From Abelmoschus esculentus (Eukaryota; Streptophyta; Magnoliopsida; Malvales; Malvaceae): 64,000 nucleotides of DNA. Within the stretch, counting starts at the first letter, position 1. Every line of letters begins with the position of its first letter. Under the pieces are notes generated by a model. That model saw only the letters and a program-made list of their open reading frames with translations, was not told where the DNA came from and ran no database searches. The stretch lies in the NCBI GenBank assembly GCA_035048815.1, contig JAUCBN010000013.1, positions 3,608,501-3,672,500 of the forward strand. Direction: 5' to 3'. A program made the translations under genes and the position numbers. Below are positions 1 to 11,646 of this stretch, one piece after another.

Positions 1-1627
1 AGGCTTGTCTGGGGCAACTCTATCATCCACAATCCATGGGTGACCTGATGCATAAATCAACCCTCAATTATAAACAAAGATAGGGTCCGGTCATTCACCT
101 GCTATAGAAAAGAGATAATAACATATATGGCATAGTATTCAAAAAACTTACACAGGACCTCATAAGCAGAAATTCTTTTTTGGGGGTCCCTCTCAAGCAT
201 ATTCATTAACAGGTCTTTAGCACTGTCAGAGATACTAGGCCATGGCTCAGATACAAGATCAAGTTTTCCATGTAGAATCTGTCTGAAGATTCCCGAATCA
301 GTTTCTGTGAGTGGAGAGGTAAGGTAAGTACGCCTTAGGATATGAGAACGCAAGAATGGCACCAATTGTTGCAGGGATTATGATATTGAAATAAATACCT
401 GACCAAAATGGAGGGACCCCACTCAACAAGATGTATAGGATAACACCAGCACTCCATATATCTACTTCTTGTCCATAATGCTTCATCAAAACCTCGGGAG
501 CAACATAAAAGGGACTCCCAACAACATCATTAAAACATTGTCCTGGAACAGAGACGGGTACAAAAAGTAAGCTCCATTAACCATGAAAGAGAACACCGCA
601 GAAAAAATATAAGGGAGAGCACCAGTGCATGGTGCACGGAAAATTCAAAGATGATTCTTACAAGCAGCGTTCAGTAATAAAGCACAAACTGATAAACAAA
701 TAGTGCTAATCTTGACATCAACCTAGAGTTTTCCAAGCAATCGGTGATCATTGAACCATCTCAGTTAATGTTGGAGAAGATTTATACATCATATATTCAA
801 TTGAACTAGAGAATAGCGCATAAATTATGGGGGAAACTGAAACCATAAAACCTTTGTAACAATACGGACTGTGCATGACAGAACATTGTTCCATTCAGAC
901 AAACAAGAACCAATAATAAATCAAAAGAAAACCTCAATCACAAAGCGACCAATACCAGATATCAGCATCCATTTCTTGATTCACGGGGAACTACATTAAT
1001 CATTCAACCCAACAAAAAGCCTTTAATTCGAGAGAATCAAGTATATACAAGGAAAGGAAAACACCGGGAGCAACCTGGTTTATAGAAGATGGACAAGCCA
1101 AAATCTGTAGCCTTGAGAACGGCCTCATCGCCAGGCGAATCAAACAAGAAATTCTCAGGCTTGAGATCTCTATGCATGACCCCAAGAGAATGACAAGCCT
1201 CGACAACACCAACAATAGTTTTGAGAAGCTTAGCAGCTTCTCTTTCACTATAATGACCTTTGGCCACAATCCTATCAAAAAGCTCTCCACCCGCACAAAG
1301 CTCCATAACCAAATGAACAAAGACGGCATCTTCGTAAGTCCCCTTAATCTGCACCACGGATGGGTTCTCGGACAAATGGTGCATGATCTGGATCTCTCTC
1401 CAGACATCATCGTAATCCTCACGGCAGACGAGTTTTCGCTTGGGGATTGATTTGCAGGCGTAGCGGACACCGGTGGCCTTGTCGGTGCATAGATAGGTGG
1501 TGCCAAATTGACCTTGACCAAGCTTCTTTCCCAAGAAATAGTGGTCCCTTATTCGCTGGGTTTGGTAGGGTAAAACCGTACCCGTGGGCTTCTTGGGTCT
1601 TGACGATGATGCAATTTTCTTATTCAT
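1..1627 (-). CDS. CPK4/CPK11-like: Calcium-dependent protein kinase, CPK4/CPK11-like (5' four exons, partial)
   Basis: Ser/Thr kinase that links Ca2+ signals to phosphorylation of targets, for example in ABA and stress responses (family knowledge). Exons read on the minus strand are 1075-1627, 399-542, 152-304 and 1-44 (cut by the window edge), with GT-AG borders and consistent phase, giving 298 visible codons. Seen in the protein: the glycine loop GQGQFG at residues 37-42, the ATP-binding Lys59 in ACK, the HRDLKPEN catalytic loop at about 152-159, DFG at 175-177, then an APE motif and the end of the kinase domain. The autoinhibitory junction and the EF hands lie outside the window. The N-terminus is short (about 29 residues before the kinase) and begins MNKK. 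It has no Gly2, so no N-myristoylation is expected, as in the Arabidopsis CPK4/11/12 group. Wording of the kinase domain is closest to CPK4/CPK11, but which paralogue it is cannot be decided here. Confidence 0.93.
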
Positions 1628-3162
1628 TTCCCCACAAATGGGATCTCTTTCGCTTTCACCTTCGTCCCGGGAGACAACGTCTGTTTAGTGTTTACAATTC
1701 CAACCGAATTTACAGTGACCCGGAAACAAAGTTCAAAGCTTTATGATTTAGAAGTTTTCTCCCCTCTTGTATTATTACAAATATTGCAGATTGCATATTG
1801 CATTATTGTAAGTGAAAATAGAAAAATAAAGTAATTTTAAAATAAATATTTAATATATAAATGTTAAGTCTTTGTTAAGAATAAAAGTTTAGAAAATATT
1901 TTCTTTAAATAGCTTTTAATAAATTGAGAAGTAAATTATATAAATAATATCCTAATAAATGAGAAAAAAATATTAATTTAAAAATTGTATCAAAGGAGTT
2001 GTGTTCACGTTCTTAAATCCTATCCGCAGTTCTTAATTACTTCATGAATTTTTGTCTTTGTTCAAGTATTTGAATTCCTTGCATGGTCAAGCATGGTTAA
2101 AACAGGCTTTAAAGCATGGTCTAGTTTGGAATTGTCCTTTTGCTAGCAGTTTTTTGAATTACATGGAAACCTTTACACCGGAAGTTGCCTCGTGCGAGAC
2201 AGTCTAGTAGGAAACTGGTTGCGGAAGATGCTTGGTTATGCAAGATCTTCTGTCATCTATTTAACTAAACCAATGGTACTGCCCTCCCATCCTCTTCTCC
2301 ATCTCTTGTTCCCTCATTTGGCCTTGAGGCCTCTTCCTGAAGCCGTTGTCTTTCCAGTTTTCAGTTTTCCGTTTCTACACAGCTCGCGGAACCACAGACT
2401 TCCCGTTCCTACACAGCTCACAGAACCACAGACTTGGAACTGTTTGCTAGCATTGCTGCCGAGTCCATGCAGTGTGGTCCTGGATATTATACTTTCTTGA
2501 TATTGACTCATCTTCCTCATAGGTGCTAAATATATAACCTCACCACATATCTAAATATGTTCCACAAATACACAGCAAATTGAGCCGTGCTAGAAGAAAA
2601 ATTGTGTTTTTCTTCAACATCATAATTTTATGTGTGTGTGTGTGTGTTTATGATTTGTCATTGCAGCCAAATACTCGGATAAAGATAACAAGCATTACAG
2701 GCTACCAAGACTATCCGGTTGGATAGCATCTACCAACATATGGTAGTTATTATTAAACATAATTAGTGGAGAAGTACTTTTTCTACTATGAAATTCTAGA
2801 ATTGTAATGGGCATGCTCTCAAGTGAAAGAGGATATGCTAAAAGATCATTATTGACAGCCAAAATTTAATTGAACTATGAGGAAGATGGCTACTGGAAAT
2901 AGTGAAAGTCAACATGAAAGAAAAAAAATAGAACAAGAAAGTTGAAATAACCAGTGCTCTGGAAAATACTCGTCTTCTCCGCTGCTGGAATCTCAAACTG
3001 ATGATGGTAATAGGCCCCTACATCTTGTATCTCAAGTATTTTCATAGTTCCAAGATCAATTATAAATGATTTGAAGAACATGAACCTTGGGAGCATGTTA
3101 AAAGAGAACTGTGTGACAATGTCACGGCCATGAGGGCATCATTTTGTTAAAGGGATGGTATC
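1628..3162. other. Intergenic spacer between the CPK and plastid E2 genes
   Basis: The first part is the upstream region of the CPK gene; it is AT-rich from about 1750 to 2000. A short TG dinucleotide run lies near 2631-2647. Bases just below 3163 are the expected 3' untranslated region of the E2 gene. Short open frames at 2192-2520 and 2890-3096 show no recognisable family and are not called as genes. Confidence 0.6.
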
Positions 3163-5944
3163 TTACAAGGTAAGATCTTTGGGATCCTCGATAGTCTTGG
3201 CCAATGTTTGTAAGAATGAAGCTAGATCAGCACCATAGATGACACGGTGATCAGCTGTAACATTTACCTGTGGAAGTTTAAAGTTCAAAATAAGTGCTTT
3301 TAATCTATTCAAGAAATGTGTTTTGGTTCGTTATTGTTGGGAATAAATACATCAAAGGAAGCTCATCATGCAAAACGAATAAGCTTACCTGCATCTGGTT
3401 CTTCATGCCAATACGGCCATCTTTGCTAGCTACAACTGTAGGCTGAGAAGCTCCAACAGCCATAATTGCTCCCTGCATTGAAAAATAATAAAAAGGATTG
3501 TACACTGAGTTGGTACATACAAGTTCAATCCACCGGATATTGCCTGCACCTAGGGAATCAGGCAAGCCTTACCACAAATGAGAAAATATTAATAATTGAA
3601 CAATAATACTTACAGTTCCCGGGGGCAGAATGGCATCAAACCGGTCTACACCAAACATTCCAAGGTTAGACAGAGTGAAAGTACCTGCAAAAGGAGCAAG
3701 AAACATCAACAAGCAGACACAAAACAAATTCAGATTAAGAAAAGCTCTCAATACTGTTGAAAGGGTATTAAACCAAAAACCATATATTAATCAAGATTTT
3801 ATAACTTAAATTGAAAATTTCCATCAACCAATGATTTTGCAATTCTTATATATCAACAAAAATTTAGTGAAAGAGACTTTCCAATTGTTTTATGAGTAAT
3901 GGTGATCAGCATCTTACAACTAACCAATATTCTACATCAAAGTGATCAGTTAGTACAAGCAGAACTAGAAAGGAATTGTCATCCCAGCATTAACATGTCA
4001 TGGTCCCAGAATTGACTGGCAAGAACAAAAGGAAAAGGAAAATGCAAACATATGCTCAAACTTAACTAATCAATAAGATTGAGAAAGTTAATTATAGTAA
4101 TTAATTTCATGGAACCATGCATACTCTTTGTTCAGTTGTGTAGAAACCCTTTTTTCCTTCAAATGTCTAATTGATTATGTTTCCCCATGCTTCAAAATAT
4201 CTTTGCATGAAAAAATTGTCTCCAAGAAACAGAGAATGCAAAACTTTACACTCAGTCATTGCTTTGTCCAACCGGGAATGAAAAATATGGAAAGAATAGT
4301 ATGCATATCATCAAGCTTTCATTAAAAGAACCCCTTGCTCAATTTGCGATGAGAATACTAACAGAAAATAACATACCTGTATTATATTCATGAGGTTGCA
4401 ATTGCTTTGCCCGTGCCTTATCGACCAACTCTTTCCACTTTCTTGACAATGTATAAATGTCAACCTGAAATGCAATGAAATAAAAACACTTTCAACATTG
4501 TTACAACTACATCTTAATAAAAATAAAGCAGCCAAAAGTAGAATAGCACGAACCTTATCAGCATCCTGAAGAACTGGTGTAATCAAACCACCATCTATAG
4601 CTACAGCAACAGCAATATTGATGCTACTGTTATACGTAAAGCTGTTGCCATCCCTACAGCAGGAATTAACTACAGGATGTTGAGCCAATGCAAGTGCTGT
4701 TGCCTTTGCAAGCAATGCTGTCATTGTTACACCCTTGGACTTTATCTAAACAAAAACAAAAAAATAAATAAATACAATTTACATTAACCAATACTCGAAA
4801 ACAAAAGAAAAGGTGCTAAATTAGGCTAAGTTTGTTTTATGCCAAGTAAGCTTTCTGCCCTGGTGGAAGACATATCCCCACCACCACCATAGGGTCAATT
4901 GCTAGTTTCTCAATAAGCAGCAAGCTTCGTCCAAATGCCTGAGAACTAATGACCCTCCTAACTCCTAAAAACTCACCACTTTGAACTAAATGTGCTACTG
5001 TCAGTTTCATCAATTTATAAAACCATTCAATGTAAAGAAACGAGAAACTATATCATTTTATAACAGCTTAACAAAAGCATCTTTACCTTCTTGTACAAGG
5101 CATCGAGGGCATTTGTAGTGATGGTGTAACCGGCTCTAAAAGTAGGCACAGACAAACTTTCAACCATATTCTTACTCACAGCACCCTGCATTGTAGTGAA
5201 AGGAATCACTGTCCCCAGCTCAATCCCCGAAGCCACCGGAGCTGCGATTGCTGGAGAAGCAGGCAATGTCGCTGCGACCACACCCGCTGCTGCTGCAGCC
5301 TCCACGTCCTTAGCCACAATCCTCCCCATGGGTCCAGTCCCCACTACTGTCCCCAAATCCACTCCCAACTCCTTTGCCAATTTCTTGGCGTACGGCGATG
5401 CAACTATCCTTTTCCCTCCCTCTGAAGCCGGATGCACCGAGGACCCCACAGCCACGGTCTTTGTGCTAGAAACAGTAGGAGCATCCGCCGGAACAGCCGG
5501 CTCCACTTCCTCCTTTTGCTTTGGTTTCTCCTCCACTACTTCGGCACTGCTGGTACCAGAAGAAGACTGTGATTTGGCCTTGGCTTCAGCGATCTCGTCT
5601 TCAGTCTCAGCCAGGAGTGCGATGGCGGAGCCAACGGGAGCAACGCCGCCTTCTTCAACCATGATAGCGGCGAGGAAGCCTTCGTGGAAACTCTCGACAT
5701 CCATGTCAGCCTTATCCGATTCCACGACAACAACACTCTCCCCTTTCGATAACTTATCTCCTTCCGACTTCATCCAGGACACGATCTTACCTTCCGTCAT
5801 CGTCGAGCTCAAAGCCGGCATGAAAATCTCCCGTATCTTCGCCTTCACCTGAAGGGATTGGTACTTACCTTTAGAACCCAAAATGAGTGTGCGGGGAAGG
5901 GCTGAAGTAGATGGAATGAATGGAGTCTGTAGGATATGAGCCAT
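3163..5944 (-). CDS. EMB3003: Plastidial pyruvate dehydrogenase complex E2, dihydrolipoyllysine acetyltransferase
   Basis: E2 core of the chloroplast pyruvate dehydrogenase complex; it moves acetyl groups from lipoyl-lysine to CoA and supplies acetyl-CoA for fatty acid synthesis. Six exons: 5087-5944, 4554-4745, 4377-4464, 3614-3684, 3389-3472 and 3163-3267. All borders are GT-AG and the phase holds throughout, giving 465 residues, the usual family length. Order: transit peptide of about 35 residues; one lipoyl domain (about 37-112) with the acceptor Lys78 in ESDKADM; an acidic and Ala/Pro-rich linker; an E3-binding domain around the ASPYAKKLAKELGV segment; and the catalytic domain ending in TADHRVIYGAD, which holds the active-site His. 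A single lipoyl domain is typical of the plastid form. Wording is closer to Arabidopsis EMB3003 (At1g34430) than to its paralogue LTA2. The gene looks intact. Confidence 0.95.
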
Positions 5945-6951
5945 TGTTGGGAAAGAAGACTTGGGTTTCTGTTATCAGAAGGAAACTGGAGGAGCAGATG
6001 GTGTTTATAGCTGAATTGTGTGATTTTGGATCGTGTTTAGATCGAGTGAGACCTCCAAAGCTTCGAAAGAAGCGGCGGAGAAATCAACCAACCGACGGGT
6101 GAAAATAACGATGATTTGTGTGTGTTGCAATTTCATCGCTCTAATTCTCATTTTAGTCCCTCTATAATCCTAAATTCAAGATCTAATACTTGTACTTTAA
6201 TCTATTATAATTTTTAAGATAATTGATTATATCGTTAGTTGTTGTCATTATAATAAAGACATTAAATATTTGTTTCAAACAACTTACGTTTGGGATGGCT
6301 TCACATGTTTGTTGGTTTAATATAATAATTAATTTAATGTTATAATGTTGTTTTTAAGTTATTTCGATTTAGTCAATATTTAATCTGGTTAGGTTCGATT
6401 TAAGTTTAAATTTAATTAGAGTTTTTAACGAACCGAATCAAGTTATTTGAAATTCGACTCGAAAAACTCACGAGTTACTAAAATTATAATATATTGTTTT
6501 TAAAATTTAAAATCTAAATTCTTAAACCTAAAGTAAATCATAAATCTTAGACCCGAAAATATAAGTGCTAAATTCCTAACAACATTAACCTCTAAACCCT
6601 AACTTAACACCTTGAAACCTAAAATTAACAAGCCTGCGTAAACTAAAAATTATCAACTTGTGTATCAAAATTTTTTTTCCTAATAAGACTTTAAATGAGA
6701 CGAGACAGATCACGAATTACTCGAATCTAACTTAATTAAAGTTCGATTAACACTCTATTTAATGATTAATTTTTCGTGTTCTGTTATTTAATATAAAGAT
6801 AAACTTTGATCACAAGGTATATATATCTCTTCATGCAATTAGAGAGTACCAAGATTCAAAGTCCACTGTTATATCATAAAAATGTTACAATTAAGAATGA
6901 TATGAATGAGTTAGGGCAGGAAAAAGGCAGATCATGTTCAATCTCCTCATC
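5945..6951. other. Spacer upstream of plastid E2 and downstream of the GRAS gene
   Basis: Bases 5945 to about 6120 are the likely 5' untranslated region and proximal promoter of the E2 gene. From about 6230 to 6780 the DNA is AT-rich and holds degenerate repeat-like text (strings such as TTCGATTTAA and CGAGTTACT, plus CCTAAA-like words). Similar wording recurs near 57980-58120. No gene is seen. Confidence 0.55.
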
Positions 6952-8370
6952 TCATACACATTGCCATGCAGATGCAGTAAGCAAGCACCTATCTTGCCAC
7001 CCTAAAGAAAGAACCTTTCCTTCTTCTCGTTCACAAACCCTAAACCCACCATTCATCTCTCCTTCACACTGACGTGGGCTATAAGGAGTCGTGATTTTAA
7101 GCAGAAGTTTCGCCTGCATCAAGCACTTGGAACTAAGTTTCATCCCTTCAAATCCATGGCTCTCCATTCTGCTCTTCCATGTTTCCATCTTTTCATATCT
7201 CGGACACGACTCACTGTTTGCCTCATCCTCACAGTTGATCATGCTCTTGATCTCTTTACCTAGGTGTTTTTTCTCAATGCTTAATCTCTCAGAGCTTTCT
7301 AGTGGGAGACAATCATCTAATGAATCAAACATGGCAGCAAAATAATGTAAAGACTCCATAAATTTCGACAGGAAGCTTCTCGGGCTTCGGCTACCTTCTT
7401 GTTCAACTAACACAACAATGGAAGGCCTTAGCCAATGCACTGATTTTAACGTCTCTGATACTTTCGTAAAGTTATTCAAGGTGTTCAAATGGAAAACTAG
7501 ATTCACAGCCACCGTTTCGTTTTTCCTTTTACGAGGGTTAATTAACTTGGAACCTCTTAACAAGCCATGGAATTCGAAAACCAGATTTCGAAACCCTTTG
7601 GCGAAGCTCACTAATCGACTCTCGGTTTCCTGCAGCTGTGCTAAGGTTCTTGCGAAGCCCGTTAAACGAAGCGATATTCGGTTACCGGTCGTCGCCTTTT
7701 CGGAGAGTGATTGAATGAGAGACGGCCATTGAAAGCCATAGGAGACATCGAAGTCGATGACATGCAATGTTCGGTTATTAACGTCTTCTTCTTCCTCAAA
7801 GGCTTCGATTATAGCTTGGTTAGCAGTGAAATGAGCGAACTGGTAATAAGGCGACACTCTATAAAGACAAGTGAAAGCTAAGAACTCTTCATCTACGGTC
7901 GGCTCCTTCATGATCATGTCGTAGAAAGGCGATTTTTTAGTGAGAAGCCTGGCGAGTAAGCCGTCGGCGAAATAGGCGATGACCCTTTGAACCGAATCCC
8001 CCGTTAACGCCACGGTTTGGTAAAGTTGGGTGAGATTGTCCAAGGCCGATTTCACATTATTCTCGTCGACCGAGGTCGCGGTGATGAGCAACAAATGGAT
8101 CAGATGAAGTCCTTTACCGTCTTCGAGCACCGCCGCACCTTTTCTCTTGTGATGATCGAGCTTTAACATCTCTTCTCTCACTTGAAGAAGCTTGAATATC
8201 TTCCCTTCGCAACCTTCGTAATGTGTTGATGGGACGACGTTTAATGTCGGCTTACAAGCATGAACCTTTCTCTTCCTCTTCCTGCTACTCTTTTCAACGC
8301 CAGGATCTGGCATGATTTCCAGGCTGAGATTCAATGTCTCCTCCTCGTCATATGAATGCTCCATGATCAT
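6952..8370 (-). CDS. GRAS family transcriptional regulator
   Basis: Single-exon gene of 472 codons. The longest open frame reaches 8412, but its first codon is TTG; the first ATG is at 8368-8370, so that start is chosen. GRAS proteins are plant nuclear regulators of development and signalling. Seen: N-terminal LNLSL at residues 13-17, which fits an LxLxL EAR-type repression motif; a basic RKRKRK patch at 30-35, a likely nuclear localisation signal; leucine-rich region around 86-140; the VHIID-class motif as LHVID at 202-206, followed by DVSYGFQWP; a PFYRE-like region; and a C-terminal SAW region ending near residue 472 with SAW itself. The wording suggests the NSP2/SCL26 neighbourhood of the family, but the subfamily is not settled. 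No frameshift or internal stop is seen. Confidence 0.9.
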   Translation of the reverse strand: MIMEHSYDEEETLNLSLEIMPDPGVEKSSRKRKRKVHACKPTLNVVPSTHYEGCEGKIFKLLQVREEMLKLDHHKRKGAAVLEDGKGLHLIHLLLITATSVDENNVKSALDNLTQLYQTVALTGDSVQRVIAYFADGLLARLLTKKSPFYDMIMKEPTVDEEFLAFTCLYRVSPYYQFAHFTANQAIIEAFEEEEDVNNRTLHVIDFDVSYGFQWPSLIQSLSEKATTGNRISLRLTGFARTLAQLQETESRLVSFAKGFRNLVFEFHGLLRGSKLINPRKRKNETVAVNLVFHLNTLNNFTKVSETLKSVHWLRPSIVVLVEQEGSRSPRSFLSKFMESLHYFAAMFDSLDDCLPLESSERLSIEKKHLGKEIKSMINCEDEANSESCPRYEKMETWKSRMESHGFEGMKLSSKCLMQAKLLLKITTPYSPRQCEGEMNGGFRVCEREEGKVLSLGWQDRCLLTASAWQCV

Positions 8371-11009
8371 GGTTGGAGAGAAAGAGTTAACGATGGAGAA
8401 ACATAGATCCAAGAGAGAGATTTGACGGGGTATAGGATATTATGACATGAACGAAGCTTAGCGTTTTATGGGCGGAATAGCGTGAGAATAACCCGTGAAA
8501 ATTCCCTTGTGTCGTGACATGTGAAAGGAACTAAAAGATTAATATAAGAAAGTAGAAAGAGAGTTTGAAATTTTTTCCAACTAAAAATATTTTGTCCGTT
8601 AATCATGTATTATTTTATGTTTTTATTCAAAAAATTAAAAATTATTTTTAAAACTTTAATCTTAATTTTCTACATCCTAAACCTAAAAAATATATCATAC
8701 TCTTAATCCTTTAAACTCTAACCACAACCTCTAATCTTAAACTCTAAACTCACTAATTTAAAGCGAAACACCAATAAAGACACAATAAAAGATAGATGAT
8801 TTACACCTTTTTCGGGAACAAATTTTAGTTCCGGTCCTACCACTTCAATTTAAGATTTATTCTCGTATTTTAATTTGACATAACTTGATTCTCTATTCTC
8901 ATAACATTATTACTTAATCTTAATTATTCAAATATAAACTCTCTACTTTTAAGAAATTAAATTTAAGGTTTATTGTTTAAAGGATAAGGTTTATAATTTA
9001 AAATAAGAGCATAGGATTTAGTTTTACGAAAAACTTAAGGACCTCGACCAGGGACGAAGGAGGGGTCTTGCCCCTTCAAAAAATTTTGATATAATTACAC
9101 TTAAGGTCATTCTTAGTTTAAATAATTATAAAATAATTTTTTTCTCCCAAATTTTAGATTTAAAGGCTTAATAGACCTTTATCTCTCTTAATGTTCGATC
9201 CTGGTTCCGTTCCTGAACTCCACCGTAATTTGACTTTTTTTCTTCTTAAATTTTGTTTCACATATGAAAGAAGGGTCTGCTAGTATAGTGAAGAATCAAT
9301 ATGAAGTGTATTTTTTTTAGTGCATGCAGGCTTGAAAGATGCCATATGGATATAGACAAAAAATCCATGGGGATGATGAACTCAAACCCTAAACCTACCT
9401 ACCCCCACGCTTGGAATATAGACGACTTTCACCTCCATTAAATCTATTCAGGATTCTTAAATTTTAAGTAATTCAGTTCAGCTACTTGATTCTGCTACCA
9501 GGAAGAATATGAAGATAATATATGACTGATACCGTATACAAGTATTATTATATTGATCAAAATTATAGTATTTAATTCCCAGCTTGCAGGTTCCTGGATT
9601 CATTGCAGAAAACAGCCAAGCTGGTGTTGGGACATAAAATAAAACTGATCCTATGCCGATCCCAAGGAATAAACTGAAACTACATTGGGAAAAACGTTTG
9701 AATGTGTCCTAACAAGCAAGCATTTGGTTGGACCTAAAACAAAACAAAACATGAAACCTGGGGACCTTGTCTGTTTAACTGGCAGTCGTTTCTATTCAAC
9801 TCCTTGCCTTCGGCCTCTCTGTCTGATGGCCAATATTAAGCAACCTCGTAAAACAAAGAATAAAAAAGTGTTGAGTACTTAGATTAGTCGAGGCAATATT
9901 TGATGCTGTGTCTTGCCGTGTGAGGTCGACATATGGCAACGCTCCAGACAGCCACCGATAGAATGCAGGAAGACAGGCGAGTGGTACAAATTTGGGATAT
10001 TGAAAGCAAAGAAGGTGGAGTGTAATACAATATCATCTATTAAAACATGCGATGATAACAACATGCACTTTCATGACATACATGAATATACATATAATTT
10101 TATGTTAGTAGGATAAATTTATAAAATTTTAAGATGGAGGAGGATGTATATTTTTAATAAAAAATATATATATAATATTTTTAAAAATTTTAAATTTTAG
10201 AGATGACTATCCCTTCAGTACTTTTTTTTAATTAGCTAATAGTGATTACAGATACTATAATCTTCAGATACTGATCGTTTAATCACACTTTAATAATATT
10301 ATTAGTGTTTGAACCCGTAACCTCTAAGAATAACAACCGTTCGTTTAACCACTTGAGCTAGAGATATCGTGAGTTTTAAACCTTGTCATTGCCTTGCCAC
10401 CCATGGTTTTACTATTGCTGATGCAGTTGCCCATTAAAATAGGGTAGGATTAGGAAGGTTCTATTCTACACCCCAAATGTATTCTACAAGAACAGGACCC
10501 AAATTTGTCCTAATTTCTTCATCTGATTCCTTCCATTGAACCATGTCCTTTTCTCACCAAATTCACTTGTCCTTTTTATCACATGAAACGGCAGATTCAT
10601 CTTCTTGTTAGATATTGTGTGCGGCATCACTCCATTCTTTCATCTGCAAATCTTTATCACTATTCTTAGCCCCCACTCCCAAAGCTGTTTCTCATAGGAC
10701 AACTCAACTTTCATCTGTCTGTCTCTTGCTTTTCTGGCAATGAAACTGGCTGTAGATTCTATGGGCATTTGAAGGAGCATATTCCAAGGGATATATAGTT
10801 CAAAGAACAACTAGATAATGACAGTCTGTTCAGGAACAAAGGCTGCTATAACTTATAACATCATAAAACATACAAATCATGAACCTCTTAATTGTGTTTT
10901 TATTGGTATCTCTATTTTAAATTTGTGGTTTTAGGATTCAATATTAAGGTTATAATCAGGGTTTAAGAAATTAGGGATAAAATGTATTTTTAAGGGGTAA
11001 GATTTATAG
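8371..11009. other. Intergenic spacer between the GRAS gene and the chromovirus
   Basis: The GRAS promoter side lies just above 8370. A dispersed repeat copy lies at about 8640-8815 (listed separately). The stretch 8820-9220 is AT-rich and repeat-like. Open frames at 9685-10116 show no family signature. Text at 10305-10370 (a GAACCCGTAACCTCTAAG-like string) resembles a tRNA-derived repeat end, but no tRNA fold is evident. Confidence 0.5.
8640..8815 (+). repeat. Dispersed CCTAAA-rich repeat, copy 1
   Basis: About 175 bp. Order of parts: AATTTT-rich start, 'ctacatcctaaacctaaaaaatat', then 'cttaatcctttaaactcta', then 'aaactcactaatttaaa', ending in an 'agatgatttacacc'-type tail. The same order of parts recurs at about 37045-37235 and 58685-58850, so this is one family and not chance. 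The edges are approximate; no terminal inverted repeat or TSD was found. Confidence 0.55.
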
Positions 11010-11551
11010 TGTCACGTCCGTAGAACTCAGCTTCTCGGGGCGTGCGGCCTTAGACGTGTTTTTCCCAGTAAACCGCCTAAGTAAGCCTCAAACGTTCAAA
11101 GCTAGAATGTTAAGAACCTTGCGGAAACAAAAGAACAATTGAAAGAAGAGAAATGACAAAGGCTAGAGAGATTTTGAGTGAATGCTCTTGTATTCCTCAA
11201 TGAAGAAGTGAGTGACAAATGAGGTGGAGAAGGCCTCTATTTATACTTGAAGCCCCTTACATCCAACAGTTACAAATGAAATCCATCAAGGGTCTAGATT
11301 CAACACTATCTCTGCATTCCTTAATCTAAGCTAGTTGCCTAAATTACAAGGATAAGAGATAAGGATAAGAATCCTAAGGATAACTTTCCAAATCTGATTT
11401 GGATAAGTCTTCATCACCAAGTGTTGGGCCAAATCCTACTTGGGCTCTAGTGAGTGATTGGGTTGGTGTTGAGATGCCCAAAAGGCTTTGTAGTGCTTTT
11501 CTGGCAACCTGGTCTGTGCTAGTCTCGGGCCATATGGTGCGGCCCGTAACA
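11010..11551 (-). repeat. Chromovirus 3' LTR (left)
   Basis: 542 bp, TG...CA. By eye it differs from the right LTR at about 27 positions (about 5%) with no length difference. A TATAAATAG box is seen on the minus strand at 11237-11245. Confidence 0.93.
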
Positions 11552-11566
11552 TTCTCCCCCACTGGA
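11552..11566 (-). other. Chromovirus polypurine tract
   Basis: Read on the minus strand the tract is AGTGGGGGAGAA, directly before the 3' LTR. This is where plus-strand DNA synthesis would be primed. It fixes the orientation of the element. Confidence 0.75.
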
Positions 11567-11646
11567 TCTGGTGACGCCCTCGTCACCATGCTGGAATGGT
11601 ACTGCTCCACTTGGTTCTTGAATTGCCAAAGAGCCTCGGCATGCTC

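Noticed and set aside
5196..5852. Long plus-strand open frame opposite the plastid E2 first exon
   Set aside because: It is the antisense shadow of a GC-rich, well-conserved coding exon.
6360..6760. Repeat-like CGAGTT/TTCGATTT text also found near 57980-58120
   Set aside because: Similar in style only; no clear collinear alignment by eye, so not listed as a repeat family.
8371..8412. Upstream extension of the GRAS frame to 8412
   Set aside because: The extra 14 codons start with TTG, so the first ATG at 8368-8370 is preferred.
9685..10116. Short frames on both strands in the spacer after the GRAS gene
   Set aside because: No family signature, no splice partners and overlapping frames on both strands.
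10298..10370. tRNA-like text (GAACCCGTAACCTCTAAG ... ACCACTTGAGCTA)
   Set aside because: Looks like the end of a tRNA-derived repeat, but no cloverleaf with acceptor and anticodon stems can be drawn.
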